The notes: generated by a model not told the origin, from the letters alone. Counted from the stretch's first letter, positions 1 to 8,446 are shown. The stretch is 64,000 bases of DNA from an uncultured Oscillospiraceae bacterium (GCA_910588135.1 CAJUOT010000008.1:1-64000); one strand, 5' to 3'. A program made the numbers and translations.

Positions 1-730
1 GGAGGTGGAAGGGGTCGATCATGTTCACGTCGTTCAGGTCGGCGGTGGCCGCCTCGTAGGCCAGGTTCACCGGGTGCTTCAAGGGCAGGTTCCAGATGGG
101 GAAGGTCTCGAACTTGGCGTACCCCGCCCGCACTCCCCGGACATTGTGGTGGTAGAGCTGGGACAGGCAGGTGGCCATTTTCCCCGAGCCGGGGCCGGGG
201 GCGGTGACCACCACCAGGGGCCGGGTGGTCTCAATATACTCGTTGCGTCCGAAGCCCTCCTCGGACACAATGCGCCCCACGTCGTGGGGATAGCCCGGGA
301 TGGGGTAGTGGAGATACGCCCTCACCCCCAGGTCCTCCAGCCGGCGCTTGAACAGGTCCGCCGCGCTCTGCCCCGCGTACTGGGTGATGACCACGCTGCC
401 CACGTACAGCCCCTCCTCCCGGAAGGCGTCGATGAGCCGCAGCACGTCCACGTCATAGGTGATGCCCAGGTCGCCCCGGACCTTGTTCTCCTGGATGGCG
501 GCGGCCTTGATGGCCACCACCACCTCCACGCTGTCCCGCAGCTCCAGCAGCATCCGGATCTTGCTGTCCGGCGCGAAGCCGGGCAGCACCCGGGCGGCGT
601 GGTGGTCGTCAAACAGCTTGCCGCCGAATTCCAGGTACAGCTTGCCGCCAAACTGGGCAATGCGCTCCCGGATGCGGGCGGACTGGGTATCCACATATTT
701 TCGGTTGTCAAATCCGGCCTTGCTGGGCAT
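1..730 (-). CDS. UPF0371/DUF1846 family protein, C-terminus beyond window
   Basis: The reading frame is open from an ATG at 730 to the left edge, giving the first 243 residues. It starts MPSKAGFDNRKYVDTQSARI and contains FGGKLFDDHHAARVLPGF, PIPGYPHDVGRIVSEEGFG and the glycine-rich APGPGSGKMATCLSQLYH, which are hallmarks of UPF0371 (DUF1846), a family of about 500 residues. Structural work on the family shows a P-loop-like fold; its function is not settled. The gene is divergent from thiI and has its own promoter at 799-827. The family call is confident, the role is unknown, and the C-terminal half is not visible. Confidence 0.88.
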   Translation of the reverse strand, partial: MPSKAGFDNRKYVDTQSARIRERIAQFGGKLYLEFGGKLFDDHHAARVLPGFAPDSKIRMLLELRDSVEVVVAIKAAAIQENKVRGDLGITYDVDVLRLIDAFREEGLYVGSVVITQYAGQSAADLFKRRLEDLGVRAYLHYPIPGYPHDVGRIVSEEGFGRNEYIETTRPLVVVTAPGPGSGKMATCLSQLYHHNVRGVRAGYAKFETFPIWNLPLKHPVNLAYEAATADLNDVNMIDPFHL

Positions 731-798
731 ACAGTTTCGGGGCCCGTCCCTGGTACGGCCCCTTCCCCCTCTCGTCTCTCTTTGCGTTCTCTCCCTAA

Positions 799-827
799 AT
801 TTTAGCACACTTCGGGCCGGGGGGCAA
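799..827 (-). promoter_or_regulatory. Sigma-A promoter of the UPF0371 gene
   Basis: On the minus strand TTGCCC (822-827) and TAAAAT (799-804) are separated by 17 bp, 69 bp upstream of the ATG at 730. Confidence 0.6.
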
Positions 828-851
828 GAGGCGTTTGGCGCCGCCCCGCCC

Positions 852-880
852 TTGACAGCCGGCCCCAGCCCCTGTAAAAT
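852..880 (+). promoter_or_regulatory. Sigma-A promoter of thiI
   Basis: A consensus -35 TTGACA (852-857), a 17-bp spacer and TAAAAT (875-880) lie 33 bp upstream of the thiI start. They are back to back with the divergent UPF0371 promoter. Confidence 0.75.
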
Positions 881-913
881 AGGGAGACAAAAAACGGAAA
901 GCAAGGGAAGCTT

Positions 914-2086
914 ATGCAAGAGATCATCCTGCTCAAGCAGGGGGAAATGGTGCTCAAGGGTCTGAACCGCCGGGGCTTTGAGGAGAAGCTCATGGGCAAC
1001 GCCAAACGGCGGCTGAAAAAATACGGCTCCTTCAAGGTCTACACCCGCCAGTCCACCACCTATGTGGAGCCGCTGGACGACGCCGCCGACTTCGAGGGGG
1101 CCTGGGAGGCCATGGGCAGGCTGTTCGGCGCGGTGGGGGTATGCCGGGCCCGGGCCTGCCCCAAGGACAGGGACGCCATTGTGCAGTGCGCCGCGGACTA
1201 CCTGGGGGACAAGCTCCAGGCCGCCCGTTCCTTCAAGGTGGAGAGCAAGCGGGCGGACAAGACCTTCCCCATGACCTCCATCCAGCTGTCCCAGTACGTG
1301 GGGGGGGAGCTCCACCAGCGCTTCCCCCACTTGACGGCGGATATGCACCACCCCCAGCTCACCGTCCACGTGGAGGTGCGGGACTTCGACGCCTACGTCC
1401 ACGCCGACCCGGAGCCGGGGGCGGGGGGCCTGCCCGTGGGCATGGGGGGGCGGGCGCTGTCCCTGCTGTCCGGGGGCATCGACTCCCCCGTAGCCTCCTG
1501 GATGATCGCCAAGCGCGGGGTCATTGTGGACATGATCCACTACTACTCCTACCCCTACACCTCCCCGGAGGCCAAGGAGAAGGTGCTGGAGCTGGCCCGG
1601 CTGCTGGTGCCCTACACCGGCAAGCAGTGCGTCCACGTGGTCCCCTTCACCAAAATCCAGGAGGAGCTGCGCCGCTCCTGCCCCGAGGAGCTGTTCACCA
1701 TCCTCATGCGCCGCTTCATGATGCGCATCGCCTGCCGGGTGGCCGAGAAAAACGGCATCCACGCCCTGGTCACCGGCGAGTCGGTGGGCCAGGTGGCCAG
1801 CCAGACCCTGGACGCCATGGTGTGCACCGACGCGGTGTGCTCCTTCCCCGTCCTGCGCCCCCTGGTGGGGATGGACAAGGAGGAGATCGTGCGGGTGTCC
1901 CGGAAGATCGGCACCTTCGAGACCTCCATCCTGCCCTATGAGGACTGCTGCACCGTGTTCACCCCCAAGCACCCCCGCACCAAGCCCAAGCCCGAGGAGC
2001 TGGAGGAGGCGGAAAAGGCGCTGGATGTGGACGCTCTTGTGGACGAGGCGGTCAGCAATATCGAGCGGGTGATGCTGGATTTGTAG
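914..2086 (+). CDS. thiI: tRNA 4-thiouridine synthase / sulfurtransferase ThiI
   Basis: ThiI adenylates U8 of tRNA and replaces its oxygen with sulfur for 4-thiouridine; in many bacteria it also supplies sulfur for the thiamine thiazole. The 390 residues hold an N-terminal ferredoxin-like and THUMP region (about 1-165) and a PP-loop ATP pyrophosphatase with the signature LLSGGIDSPVASW (about residues 180-192). The C-terminus has the conserved EDCCTVFTPKHPRTKP. There is no rhodanese extension, as is usual in Firmicutes, so the sulfur donor is probably a separate cysteine desulfurase not seen here. The ATG at 914 follows a promoter at 852-880 and a purine-rich SD. Confidence 0.95.
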   Translation: MQEIILLKQGEMVLKGLNRRGFEEKLMGNAKRRLKKYGSFKVYTRQSTTYVEPLDDAADFEGAWEAMGRLFGAVGVCRARACPKDRDAIVQCAADYLGDKLQAARSFKVESKRADKTFPMTSIQLSQYVGGELHQRFPHLTADMHHPQLTVHVEVRDFDAYVHADPEPGAGGLPVGMGGRALSLLSGGIDSPVASWMIAKRGVIVDMIHYYSYPYTSPEAKEKVLELARLLVPYTGKQCVHVVPFTKIQEELRRSCPEELFTILMRRFMMRIACRVAEKNGIHALVTGESVGQVASQTLDAMVCTDAVCSFPVLRPLVGMDKEEIVRVSRKIGTFETSILPYEDCCTVFTPKHPRTKPKPEELEEAEKALDVDALVDEAVSNIERVMLDL

Positions 2087-2089
2087 AAT

Positions 2090-2132
2090 CTGTCAAAATT
2101 TATTGACAGAATTTCCGATTTTATGGTATCAT
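2090..2132 (+). promoter_or_regulatory. Small dyad overlapping a promoter downstream of thiI
   Basis: CTGTCAA (2090-2096) and TTGACAG (2103-2109) form a short hairpin just after the thiI stop. The right arm is also a consensus -35 TTGACA, followed at 18 bp by TATCAT (2127-2132), a likely promoter for the 146-residue protein at 2270. A second TTGACAG occurs at about 2143. Whether the dyad is an operator is unknown. Confidence 0.45.
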
Positions 2133-2269
2133 GTATATATATTTGACAGGGTTGAGGTGATACCGATGGGCTGATCCAGCTCACCGTCTGCGGTTCCTGC
2201 TTCCGCAGGCTGTCACAGGAATTTCAAGGGCAGAACATCAGCACCGCAGTGAGAAAGAGGTCGTAAACT

Positions 2270-2710
2270 ATGAAGCCCAACTTCAAAAAATACTGCATAT
2301 TCCTTGCCCTGTTTGCCGCGGCCGCAGCGCTCATTCTGCTTTTCGTGAAGTGTAATGAGGCGGATGTTACCATCGTCATTGGTTTTCCCGCAGAAAACGC
2401 GGCAGACGCGGTTGATTATACCCGCTCCAAGCCGATTTCGGACCGGCAGACTGTGAACCACATTCTGTTTGCCCTGCTGTCTGGGAAATCCCTGGCCGGC
2501 CCCGCCGCGCCGGACACGCCGCCGGACGCGGTCATGATGATACAATCCAAAAAGGAAAACCTCGCATACCAGTTCTCCGTATGGGTGGATCAACCTAACG
2601 TTATTTACGCAATGGGGACGGGAAGCGAAGCGGCGGAATATCGGGTGACCGGCAGTCTGTCTGACGAGGAACTCCGCATTTTTGACCGCATCAAATCGGC
2701 GGAAAACTGA
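2270..2710 (+). CDS. Small membrane-anchored extracytoplasmic protein, function unknown
   Basis: The 146-residue product has a basic N-terminus (MKPNFKKY) and one hydrophobic helix at about residues 8-27, followed by a soluble domain. It may be a lipoprotein or signal-anchored protein; the cysteine in FVKCNEAD has no good lipobox. The soluble part contains a hydrophobic strand (DVTIVIGF) and ends SLSDEELRIFDRIKSAEN, a pattern seen in small uncharacterised clostridial proteins. It is followed after 26 bp by another small membrane-anchored protein, so the two probably form one unit. I do not recognise a named family. Confidence 0.7.
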   Translation: MKPNFKKYCIFLALFAAAAALILLFVKCNEADVTIVIGFPAENAADAVDYTRSKPISDRQTVNHILFALLSGKSLAGPAAPDTPPDAVMMIQSKKENLAYQFSVWVDQPNVIYAMGTGSEAAEYRVTGSLSDEELRIFDRIKSAEN

Positions 2711-2736
2711 CGCTGCAATAACGGAGGTGAAGCCCG

Positions 2737-3192
2737 GTGGACCGGCGCGCAGGTTTGAAAAAGGTTCTCCCCGTCCTCCTGGCCGCGGCGGCCCTGGCCG
2801 TGCTGGCGGCGGTGTTTTTCTACTCCCAGCGGCCCCGGCCCATCGCGCAGGTCCTGGATTCCATGGACCTGCGCCTGGACGCCGCGCATCCCGCCCCCGT
2901 GCAGTTCGCGGCGGCCGGGGAGGGCTACCATGAGGTCCCGGTGTCCCAGGCGCAGTTCCTGCAGGCGCTGTCCGCCTCCGCCCCCGTCACGCCGGCGGGC
3001 GCCGCCCCCTCCTTCAACGCCTCGGAGTTCTTTCTCCTCCAGGCGGATGCGTGTCTCATTTATCTGGGCCCCGGCGGCGAGATTATTTTCAGCCCCGGCG
3101 GCGAGCCCGGCCGGCAGTGGCGGGACGCCCGGCACACCGCTTATGACACGCTGTACCAGCTGGCCTTTGGCGCGCCGCGGCACCCCCTCTGA
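2737..3192 (+). CDS. Membrane-anchored protein of unknown function
   Basis: The GTG at 2737 lies 6 bp after a strong SD (ACGGAGGTGA, 2721-2730). The 151-residue product has an N-terminal anchor (about residues 8-30, LKKVLPVLLAAAALAVLAAV) and an extracytoplasmic domain with FNASEFFLLQADACLIYLG and GGEIIFSPGGE, suggesting a small beta-rich fold. Layout and size match the preceding gene, and both end before the strong terminator at 3204-3238. No family is recognised. Confidence 0.7.
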   Translation: MDRRAGLKKVLPVLLAAAALAVLAAVFFYSQRPRPIAQVLDSMDLRLDAAHPAPVQFAAAGEGYHEVPVSQAQFLQALSASAPVTPAGAAPSFNASEFFLLQADACLIYLGPGGEIIFSPGGEPGRQWRDARHTAYDTLYQLAFGAPRHPL

Positions 3193-3203
3193 ATGAACAA
3201 GCA

Positions 3204-3238
3204 GGAAGCCCCCCGCCCGGGAAGGGCGGGGGGCTTCC
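3204..3238. terminator. Bidirectional intrinsic terminator
   Basis: A perfect GC-rich stem (GGAAGCCCCCCGCCC / GGGCGGGGGGCTTCC) lies between the convergent genes ending at 3192 (+) and 3245 (-). Confidence 0.85.
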
Positions 3239-3244
3239 TCTGTT

Positions 3245-4375
3245 TTATCCCAGCTCCGGCGCGGTGGGCTGGTACACCTGGCACTCCTCCTCCGCCATGG
3301 CGGCCAGGGCCGCGCGCAGGAAGGCGGCCCCGCCGGGGCCGCACCCCAGCTCCACCCGGCTCACCCGCCGGGGGGACAGCTCCCGCACCAGGGCGCCGCC
3401 GCTGGGGTAGTCCTCCCCAAGCACGTCCGCCTCCCACAGGGCGTATCCCGCCTTTTGCAGCGTCTCCCTGCCCTCCTTGTCCAGGCCGGGGGCGCTGGCC
3501 ACCAGGGCGGGGCACCGGGCCGCGGCGGCCAGCAGCTCCGCCCCCTCCTGCGCCTGGGCGGCGCACTCCTCCGCCGTCTTGCCCGTGAGGAGCAGCCCCA
3601 CCGTGTGCCCCGCCCCCACCAGCCGGCGGATCAGGCCGTCCTGCTCCCCCAGCTGCTCCGGCGTGAACAGGAATAGCGCCCGCACCTCCCGGCCCTCCAG
3701 CAGCCGCGCGCACTCCCCGCACTCCTCCCCGCCCCGCAGGGCCAGGTAGAGCTCCGCCCCGCTGGGGGGATCGGAGGGCTGCATCCCGCCGGAGGGGACC
3801 GGCTCGCCCGACGATCCGCCCTGGCCCGCGGACTCCAGGTAGTTCTGGAGGCTGCTGGCCAGCAGGTTGTCCGCCGCGTCCACAAACATCTCGTCGCTGA
3901 GGATGGCGGCGCTGTTGGTCACCCGGATCAGCGTGCCGTGCCGGGTGCGGGTGCGGGTGCAGCTGATGGTGCCGAAATACTGGCACAGGTAGTCGATGGG
4001 TACGAAGACGGTGGCGTTGCGCACCATGGCCCGGGCGGGCACCGGGCTGCCGTCCAGGTCCTGGGCGGTGTTGGTCTGGAGGTCAAAGCTGATCCCCCGC
4101 TCCCGGTCCGTCACCAGCACCGTGCGCTGGGTGGTGCTGTACAGGGCGTTCACCCCCAGGTTGATGCCGCTCTCCCGGGTGGACAGCATGGTATAGGGCA
4201 CGTACAGCACCCCGCCCACCGTCCGGGGCATATTGTCCACCGTAACCGGCCGCACCCGGTCGTTCACCGCCATCAGGTTCACCTCGCCGGCCGTCCCGAA
4301 GGCCGGCGCCAGCAGCGCCGCCAGCAGGATCAGCGCCAGCGCCGCCGCCAGCAATGCCTTTTTCCATCCGTTCAC
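3245..4375 (-). CDS. Exported protein with copper-amine-oxidase-like stalk domains and a deacetylase-like C-terminus
   Basis: I chose the GTG at 4375 because it has an SD (GAAAGGGG) at normal distance and begins right at the signal anchor (VNGWKKALLAAALALILLAA); an in-frame ATG at 4429 is possible. After the membrane segment come two copies of the copper-amine-oxidase N-terminal-like fold (about residues 35-140, with VRPVTVDNMPRTVGGVLYVPY and NATVFVPIDYLCQYFG), typical of clostridial wall proteins. A Ser/Gly/Pro linker (about 185-215) leads to a C-terminal domain resembling the NodB polysaccharide deacetylase fold (LYLALRGG, RALFLF, LVGAGHTVGLLLT). The metal-binding Asp-His-His set is not visible, so this half is probably non-catalytic. 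Confidence 0.7.
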   Translation of the reverse strand: MNGWKKALLAAALALILLAALLAPAFGTAGEVNLMAVNDRVRPVTVDNMPRTVGGVLYVPYTMLSTRESGINLGVNALYSTTQRTVLVTDRERGISFDLQTNTAQDLDGSPVPARAMVRNATVFVPIDYLCQYFGTISCTRTRTRHGTLIRVTNSAAILSDEMFVDAADNLLASSLQNYLESAGQGGSSGEPVPSGGMQPSDPPSGAELYLALRGGEECGECARLLEGREVRALFLFTPEQLGEQDGLIRRLVGAGHTVGLLLTGKTAEECAAQAQEGAELLAAAARCPALVASAPGLDKEGRETLQKAGYALWEADVLGEDYPSGGALVRELSPRRVSRVELGCGPGGAAFLRAALAAMAEEECQVYQPTAPELG

Positions 4376-4419
4376 ACCGCCGCCCCTTTCTCCGCTGCTG
4401 TCATACCGTCGCCGCACAC

Positions 4420-4581
4420 CGCTGTTCACGACGGCTCAGCGCTTCCTTGTCACGCTTCGCCTGTTCGCGACGCGCGGCTTCCCTCCGACTCGGATAAAAC
4501 CCGCCTGCCGCTGCGCGGCGGCTGGGCTTTTATCCTCGCTCCAGTCCATCCGCGCTGCTCACAATGGCTCAGCGCTTCCTT
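4420..4581 (-). repeat. Palindromic element behind cinA with duplicated gene tail
   Basis: The last 29 bp spanning the cinA stop (4553-4581) recur at 4420-4448 with three transition differences. Between them is a structured element (4475-4554) with an imperfect hairpin at 4494-4533 (ATAAAAC...CTTTTAT). Read on the minus strand it has the order GGATGGACTGGAGCGAGG, hairpin, TCCGAGTCGGAGGGAAGCC, almost the same as the element at 57352-57423. The hairpin may also terminate cinA transcription. Confidence 0.65.
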
Positions 4582-5821
4582 CCAGCCACCTCCGGACCAT
4601 GTCCAGGGCATGGTTGGCCGCCAGGTTCCGGTTGCGGTCGCGCCGGGCCGCCTGGCTGGTCAGGTTGAGCTCCTTCACCCAGCAGCCGTCGGGGGCCGCC
4701 AGGGCGGTGTACACCAGCCCCACCGGGTTCCCCCGCTCGTCCGGGTCCGGCCCCGCCACCCCGGTGGCGGACACCGCCAGGTCAACCCCCAGCGCCTTCC
4801 GGGCCCCCAGGGCCATCTGCTCCGCCACCTCGGCGCACACCGCGCCCTTCTCGTCCAGCAGGGCCTGGGACACCCCCAGCACCCCCGCCTTCACCTCGCA
4901 GTGGTAACTCACCACGCCGCCCTTGAACACCGACGCCGACCCCGGCACGTCGGTGAGGCGCTTGGCGATGAGCCCTCCGGTACAGCTCTCCGCCGTCCCC
5001 AGGGTGAGGCCCCGTCTCCGGGCCCCCTCCAGCACCACCTGGGGCAGGCCGGACACGTCCGCGCCGTAGACCAGATCCCCCAGAATGGCCCGCACCTCCG
5101 CCTCCACCGGGGTGATGAGGCCGTCCGCCTCCGCCGCCGTGGCGGCCTTGGCGGTGATGCGCAGCTCCACCTCCCCCTCCTTGGCGTAGGGGGCCAAAGT
5201 GGGGTTTTGCAGCGCGTTCATCCGCTCCCGGAGCAGATCCTCCACCGCCGACTCCCCCAGGCCGAACACCCGCAGGGTGCGGGAGCGGATCACCCCCTCC
5301 CCCAGCCTCGCCAGCCAGGGCACGGCCCGCTCCCGGAACATGGGCAGGCACTCCCTGGGCGGGCCGGGGAGCATGACCACGTACCGCCCGTCCGCCTCAA
5401 AGGCGCAGCCGGGGGCGGTGCCCCAGGCGTTGTCCAGCACCTGGCACCCCTCGGGCAGCCACGCCTGCTGGAGGTTGTTGTCCGTCATCCCCTTCCCCAT
5501 GCTGTGGAAGAAGCACCGGATGCCCTCGGCGCACTCGGGATGGTAGACCAGCTTTTTCCCGAAGCACTCCGCCAGGGTCTGCTTGGTCAGGTCGTCGCAG
5601 GTGGGGCCCAGCCCGCCGGTGGTGACGATCACGTCCGCCCGGCTTTTCGCCAGCTCCACCGCCGCCGCCAGCCGCCCGGGGTTGTCCCCCACCACCGAGT
5701 GGTACAGCACGTTCAATCCCAGCCCCGCCAGCTCCCGGCTGAGGGCCTGGGCGTCCGAGTTGACAATGCTGCCCAGCAGCAGCTCGGTCCCTACGGACAG
5801 GATTTCAACGGTATGGCTCAT
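4559..5821 (-). CDS. cinA: CinA family protein (NMN deamidase / competence-damage inducible)
   Basis: The 420-residue product has the full two-domain layout. The N-terminal MoaB/CinA-N domain shows EILSVGTELLLGSIVNSDAQ and VIVTTGGLGPTCDDLTKQ. The C-terminal CinA amidase domain shows TAESCTGGLIAKRLTDVPG, FKGGVVSYHCEVKAGVLGV and ATGVAGPDPDERGNPVGLVY. Known family members hydrolyse nicotinamide mononucleotide to nicotinate mononucleotide in the pyridine nucleotide salvage cycle and are linked to competence and DNA repair. The ATG at 5821 is followed by an ordinary CinA N-terminus. The 3' end is duplicated downstream next to a palindromic element. Confidence 0.95.
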   Translation of the reverse strand: MSHTVEILSVGTELLLGSIVNSDAQALSRELAGLGLNVLYHSVVGDNPGRLAAAVELAKSRADVIVTTGGLGPTCDDLTKQTLAECFGKKLVYHPECAEGIRCFFHSMGKGMTDNNLQQAWLPEGCQVLDNAWGTAPGCAFEADGRYVVMLPGPPRECLPMFRERAVPWLARLGEGVIRSRTLRVFGLGESAVEDLLRERMNALQNPTLAPYAKEGEVELRITAKAATAAEADGLITPVEAEVRAILGDLVYGADVSGLPQVVLEGARRRGLTLGTAESCTGGLIAKRLTDVPGSASVFKGGVVSYHCEVKAGVLGVSQALLDEKGAVCAEVAEQMALGARKALGVDLAVSATGVAGPDPDERGNPVGLVYTALAAPDGCWVKELNLTSQAARRDRNRNLAANHALDMVRRWLEGSAEPL

Positions 5822-5918
5822 GGTCCAGCCTCCTTGAGGATTCTCAGATTATTTTATTCCCTCGCCGGGTTTCTGTCAAGGAAAAGGGCGCCGCCGTCCG
5901 CGGCGTCTCCGCACCCCC

Positions 5919-5947
5919 TTGCATTTTGCCACATGGAGGCATATAAT
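5919..5947 (+). promoter_or_regulatory. Sigma-A promoter of the aromatic cluster
   Basis: TTGCAT (5919-5924), a 17-bp spacer and a perfect TATAAT (5942-5947), 33 bp upstream of aroF. No leader terminator, T-box or leader-peptide ORF is visible between it and the gene. Confidence 0.8.
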
Positions 5948-5980
5948 ATTTTTTATTTGACTGTGAGGGGAGAGCCGATC

Positions 5981-7000
5981 ATGGTTATTGTCATGAAGCC
6001 CGGCGTCAGCCAGGAGAAAATTCAGGCCCTGGTGGCCCAGCTGGAGCGGGAGCACGGCGTGGCCGTCGGCATCACCAACGGGGTGGGCTGCTCCATCCTG
6101 GGGCTGGTGGGGGATACCGCCCATATCGACATGGGCAAGCTCACCATGAACGACGACGTAGAGCGGGTCATGCGGGTGCAGGAGCCCTATAAGAAGGCCA
6201 ACCGCAAGTTCCACCCCGAGGACACGGTGGCGGACGTGTCCGGCGTGCCCATCGGCGGGGGGCGGTTCACCGTCATTGCCGGTCCCTGCTCCGTGGAGAG
6301 CGAGGAGCAGATCGTGGGGGTGGCCCGGGACGTGAAGGAGGCGGGGGCCGCCCTGCTGCGCGGCGGCGCGTTCAAGCCCCGCACCTCCCCCTACTCCTTC
6401 CAGGGCATGGGCGTGGACGCTCTGGAGCTGCTGCTGGAGGCCAAGGCGGCCACCGGCCTGCCCATCGTGTCCGAGATCATGTCCCCCCGGTACTGCCAGC
6501 TGTTCGAGGAAAAGGTGGACCTGGTGCAGGTGGGTGCCCGGAATATGCAGAACTTCGACTTGCTCAAGGAGGTGGGCCGGCTGTCCAAGCCCGTCCTTTT
6601 GAAGCGGGGGCTGTCCAACACCTACGAGGAGTGGATCATGTCGGCGGAGTACATCATGGCCGCGGGCAATGAGAACGTGATCCTGTGCGAGCGGGGGGTG
6701 CGCACCTTTGAGACCTATACCCGCAACACCCTGGACCTGTCCGCCATCCCGGCCATCCGGAGGATGAGCCACCTGCCCATCGTGGTGGACCCCTCCCACG
6801 CGGCGGGGATGTACTGGATGGTGGAGCCGCTGGCCATGGCCGCCGTGGCGGTGGGGGCGGACGGGCTGATGGTGGAGGTCCACAACGACCCGCCCTGCGC
6901 CAAGTGCGACGGGGCCCAGTCGCTGACGCCGGAGAAGTTCCGCCACCTGATGGGCAGGCTGAACCCGCTCATCAAGCTGATGGGCAGGGAACTGGCATAA
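5981..7000 (+). CDS. aroF: 3-deoxy-7-phosphoheptulonate synthase (DAHP synthase)
   Basis: It condenses phosphoenolpyruvate and erythrose 4-phosphate, the entry step of the shikimate pathway. The 339 residues begin MVIVMKPG at an ATG with SD GAGGGGAG (5965-5972). The first 75 residues are the ferredoxin-like regulatory domain of the AroF/AroG-beta type (IQALVAQLEREHGVAVGIT). The barrel follows with IAGPCSVESEEQIV, GGAFKPRTSPYSFQGMG, VLLKRGLSN and PIVVDPSHAAG. This matches Thermotoga/Bacillus-type enzymes, in which the N-terminal domain gives feedback control by aromatic end products. It is the first gene of the aro cluster and has its own promoter. Confidence 0.95.
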   Translation: MVIVMKPGVSQEKIQALVAQLEREHGVAVGITNGVGCSILGLVGDTAHIDMGKLTMNDDVERVMRVQEPYKKANRKFHPEDTVADVSGVPIGGGRFTVIAGPCSVESEEQIVGVARDVKEAGAALLRGGAFKPRTSPYSFQGMGVDALELLLEAKAATGLPIVSEIMSPRYCQLFEEKVDLVQVGARNMQNFDLLKEVGRLSKPVLLKRGLSNTYEEWIMSAEYIMAAGNENVILCERGVRTFETYTRNTLDLSAIPAIRRMSHLPIVVDPSHAAGMYWMVEPLAMAAVAVGADGLMVEVHNDPPCAKCDGAQSLTPEKFRHLMGRLNPLIKLMGRELA

Positions 7001-7013
7001 GGAGGGAACGGTT

Positions 7014-7346
7014 ATGGCAAAGCTGGAACGCACATTCACCGGAGACTTTGACACGGTGCTGGCCCGTCTGCACCAGGGCGTGCTCAGCGGGAGCACCACC
7101 GCCTCCCTGGAAGGCGCCGCAGACTACACCGCCGGCCCCGTGCGGGTGGCGGTGCGGATGTACGAACGGTACAGCTGGACCGGCAGCAACCGGGTGGCCA
7201 TGTCCCTCACCCTGACGGGGGAGGACGGCCGCCTGCGCCTCACCGCCATCACCGCCGGGGGCAGCCAGGCCATGTTTTTCAAAATCAACACCTGGGGCGA
7301 GGAATCCTTTCTGGACACCCTGGCCGCTGTGGTGGACAGCCTGTAA
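7014..7346 (+). CDS. DUF6054-like small protein inside the aro cluster
   Basis: The 110-residue product starts MAKLERTFTGDFDTVLARLH at an ATG after SD AAGGAGGG and ends 14 bp before aroB. The pattern FTGDFDxVLxxLHxGVLxGSxTASLEG, with a C-terminal INTWGEESFLDTLAAVVDSL, fits the small clostridial DUF6054 family as I remember it. It is soluble, has no membrane segment and has no catalytic motif I recognise. Co-transcription between aroF and aroB suggests a link to aromatic synthesis or just operon carriage; nothing in the sequence decides. Confidence 0.65.
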   Translation: MAKLERTFTGDFDTVLARLHQGVLSGSTTASLEGAADYTAGPVRVAVRMYERYSWTGSNRVAMSLTLTGEDGRLRLTAITAGGSQAMFFKINTWGEESFLDTLAAVVDSL

Positions 7347-7360
7347 AGGGGGCGGACGCC

Positions 7361-8431
7361 GTGAAAACCCTCACCGTGGCCCTGCCGGGCCGGGAATACG
7401 ATATTTTGATCGAACGCGGCCTGCTCTCCCAGGCGGGGAAGCGCGTCCGCGCCGTCCTGCCCCGTGCGCAAAAGCTGGCGGTGGTCACCGACACCAACGT
7501 GGGGCCCCTCTACTACAACCGGGTGAAGGCCAGCCTGCAGAGGGCCGGATTCCAGGTGGGGCTCTTTGTCCTTCCCGCCGGAGAGAAAAGTAAAAACCCC
7601 TTACACCTCGCAGAGCTGTGGGAGTATCTGATGGAGTTCGGCCTCACCCGGGCCGACGCCGTGGCGGCGCTGGGCGGCGGCGTGGTGGGGGACCTGGCGG
7701 GCTTTGCCGCCGCCACCATCCTGCGGGGGGTGGCCTTTATCCAGATCCCCACCACCCTCCTGTCCCAGGTGGACAGCAGCGTAGGCGGCAAGGTGGCCGT
7801 GGACTTGAACCACGGCAAGAATCTGGCCGGTGCCTTCCACCAGCCCCGTCTGGTGCTCATGGACCCGGACACGCTGGACACCCTGAGCCTGCCCCAGTTT
7901 ATGGACGGCATGGCGGAGGTGTTGAAGTACGGCTGCATCCGGGACCGGGACTTTTTTGACTTCCTGGCCGCCCGTCCCTCCCGGGAGGCGCTCACGGCGG
8001 AGATTGAACACATTCTGTATACCTGCTGCGATTGTAAACGCCAAGTGGTCACGGAGGACGAGCTGGACACCGGCCCCCGGATGGTCCTGAACTTCGGCCA
8101 CACCCTGGGCCACGCCTACGAGCTGGCGGGACATTACACCGAATGGACCCACGGCGAGGCAGTGGCGGCGGGTATGTGCGCCGCCGCCAAGCTGGGCGTG
8201 AAGCTGGGGGCCACCCCGGCGGAGGTTCCCGGGCAGATCGAAGCCGCCTGTGCCGCCCTGGGGCTGCCCACCGCCATTTCCTGTACGGCGGAGGACTACG
8301 CCGCCGCCATCGGCCTGGATAAAAAAAGCGCGGGGGCGGATATCACCCTCATCCTGCTGGACAAAATCGGCCATGCCGTCCCCCATAAAATGCCGCGTAA
8401 GGACTTGATCGCCCTTCTGGCTGGACTGTAG
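7361..8431 (+). CDS. aroB: 3-dehydroquinate synthase
   Basis: It cyclises DAHP to 3-dehydroquinate with NAD+ and a divalent metal. The GTG at 7361 is chosen from SD AAAGGGGGCGG. The 356 residues show LPAGEKSKN, ALGGGVVGDLAGFAAAT, IPTTLLSQVDSSVGGKVAVD, KNLAGAFHQP and the metal-binding NFGHTLGHAYE and WTHGEAVAAGM. All expected active-site positions look present and the length is normal. It lies 14 bp after the DUF6054 gene in the aro operon. Confidence 0.96.
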   Translation: MKTLTVALPGREYDILIERGLLSQAGKRVRAVLPRAQKLAVVTDTNVGPLYYNRVKASLQRAGFQVGLFVLPAGEKSKNPLHLAELWEYLMEFGLTRADAVAALGGGVVGDLAGFAAATILRGVAFIQIPTTLLSQVDSSVGGKVAVDLNHGKNLAGAFHQPRLVLMDPDTLDTLSLPQFMDGMAEVLKYGCIRDRDFFDFLAARPSREALTAEIEHILYTCCDCKRQVVTEDELDTGPRMVLNFGHTLGHAYELAGHYTEWTHGEAVAAGMCAAAKLGVKLGATPAEVPGQIEAACAALGLPTAISCTAEDYAAAIGLDKKSAGADITLILLDKIGHAVPHKMPRKDLIALLAGL

Positions 8432-8446
8432 GCCACGGACCGTCCC

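Noticed and set aside
2140..2268. Possible small peptide LIQLTVCGSCFRRLSQEFQG upstream of 2270
   Set aside because: The frame has CGSC and ends at a stop near 2268, but it opens after a stop codon with no ATG, GTG or TTG start, so it is at best a remnant.
3938..5980. Long plus-strand open frame running into aroF
   Set aside because: It is antisense to cinA and the wall-protein gene, has proline/arginine/histidine-rich shadow composition and no SD. The real AroF start is 5981, after a promoter and SD.
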